Shown: positions 5,196 through 5,282 of the stretch, one piece after another | Numbering within the stretch: the stretch's first letter is position 1 | Layout: each line of letters starts with the position of its first letter | Assembly (NCBI GenBank): GCA_031280115.1 | Contig: JAITHF010000050.1 | Span: 1 to 5,282 of the forward strand | Direction: 5' to 3' | DNA: 5,282 nt | DNA from: Spirochaetaceae bacterium | Lineage (GTDB): Bacteria > Spirochaetota > Spirochaetia > Treponematales > Breznakiellaceae | Position numbers and translations under genes: made by a program | The notes under the pieces: generated by a model | The model's database searches: none | Seen by the model: only the letters and a program-made list of their open reading frames with translations | Told to the model about the DNA's origin: nothing

Positions 5196-5282
5196 GGCAG
5201 CCTCCGGCTGTTTCAGCAGCCGTCGTTTGCGCTATGAGCCGCGAACCATGAAGCGCCGGCAGCCTCCGGCTGTTTCAGCAGC
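5196..5282. repeat. Two perfect 25-bp direct repeats, 62-bp period, at window edge
   Basis: Positions 5196-5220 and 5258-5282 are identical; each contains the hairpin CAGCCTCCGGCTG followed by TTTCAGCAGC. The 37 bp between them show no obvious repeat. The same CAGCCTCCGGCTG core occurs in the left long repeat (359-371) and, with one change, in the right one (5046-5058). The second unit ends exactly at the window edge, so more copies may follow. No gene is evident in 5178-5282. Confidence 0.85.

Noticed and set aside
5196..5282. CRISPR array
   Set aside because: Only two 25-bp units, strongly self-palindromic and related to the dispersed repeats, with no cas gene; better explained as an intergenic palindromic repeat.

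Overview
The window looks like a piece of a GC-rich spirochaete chromosome, most likely a termite-gut-type Treponema or a relative in the Breznakiellaceae. This is inference. It rests on the style of the envelope proteins (a PPC-domain secreted protein, a proline-rich TPR protein with a GWxYLGE-type beta domain that I associate with treponemes) and on abundant palindromic GC-rich intergenic repeats. No rRNA, tRNA, CRISPR array, transposase or phage gene is visible.

Layout. Positions 1-160 hold the 3' end of a gene whose protein is built from 39-residue zinc-ribbon-like modules. Positions 161-550 are non-coding and structured. They contain a 10-bp perfect stem-loop, one copy of a ~145-bp dispersed repeat ending in a large hairpin, a candidate promoter, and a possible 14-codon leader ORF with its own Shine-Dalgarno sequence. 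A rightward three-gene cluster follows. The first gene (551-2305) encodes an exported 584-aa protein with a possible FlgO/CsgG-like N-terminal domain and three tandem PPC-like beta domains. The second (2372-2758) encodes a 128-aa protein with one N-terminal membrane anchor. The third (2755-4170) overlaps it by 4 bp and encodes a 471-aa proline-rich protein with a beta domain and a C-terminal TPR region. A leftward gene (4998-4180) for an eight-helix membrane protein converges on the cluster, with 9 bp between the stop codons. Positions 4999-5282 hold a second, inverted copy of the ~145-bp repeat and a pair of perfect 25-bp direct repeats running off the end.

How it may fit together. The three rightward genes look like one transcription unit for cell-envelope or periplasmic proteins: one exported, one membrane-anchored, one with a TPR scaffold. 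Their biochemical role cannot be read from the sequence. The most unusual aspect is the repeat family. Both copies point in the same direction relative to the gene they precede, both end in the same hairpin with a matched C-run/G-run length change, and both place a TTGTGC -35-like hexamer at the gene-proximal edge. That makes a mobile or structured regulatory element possible, but dispersed passive repeats are equally compatible.
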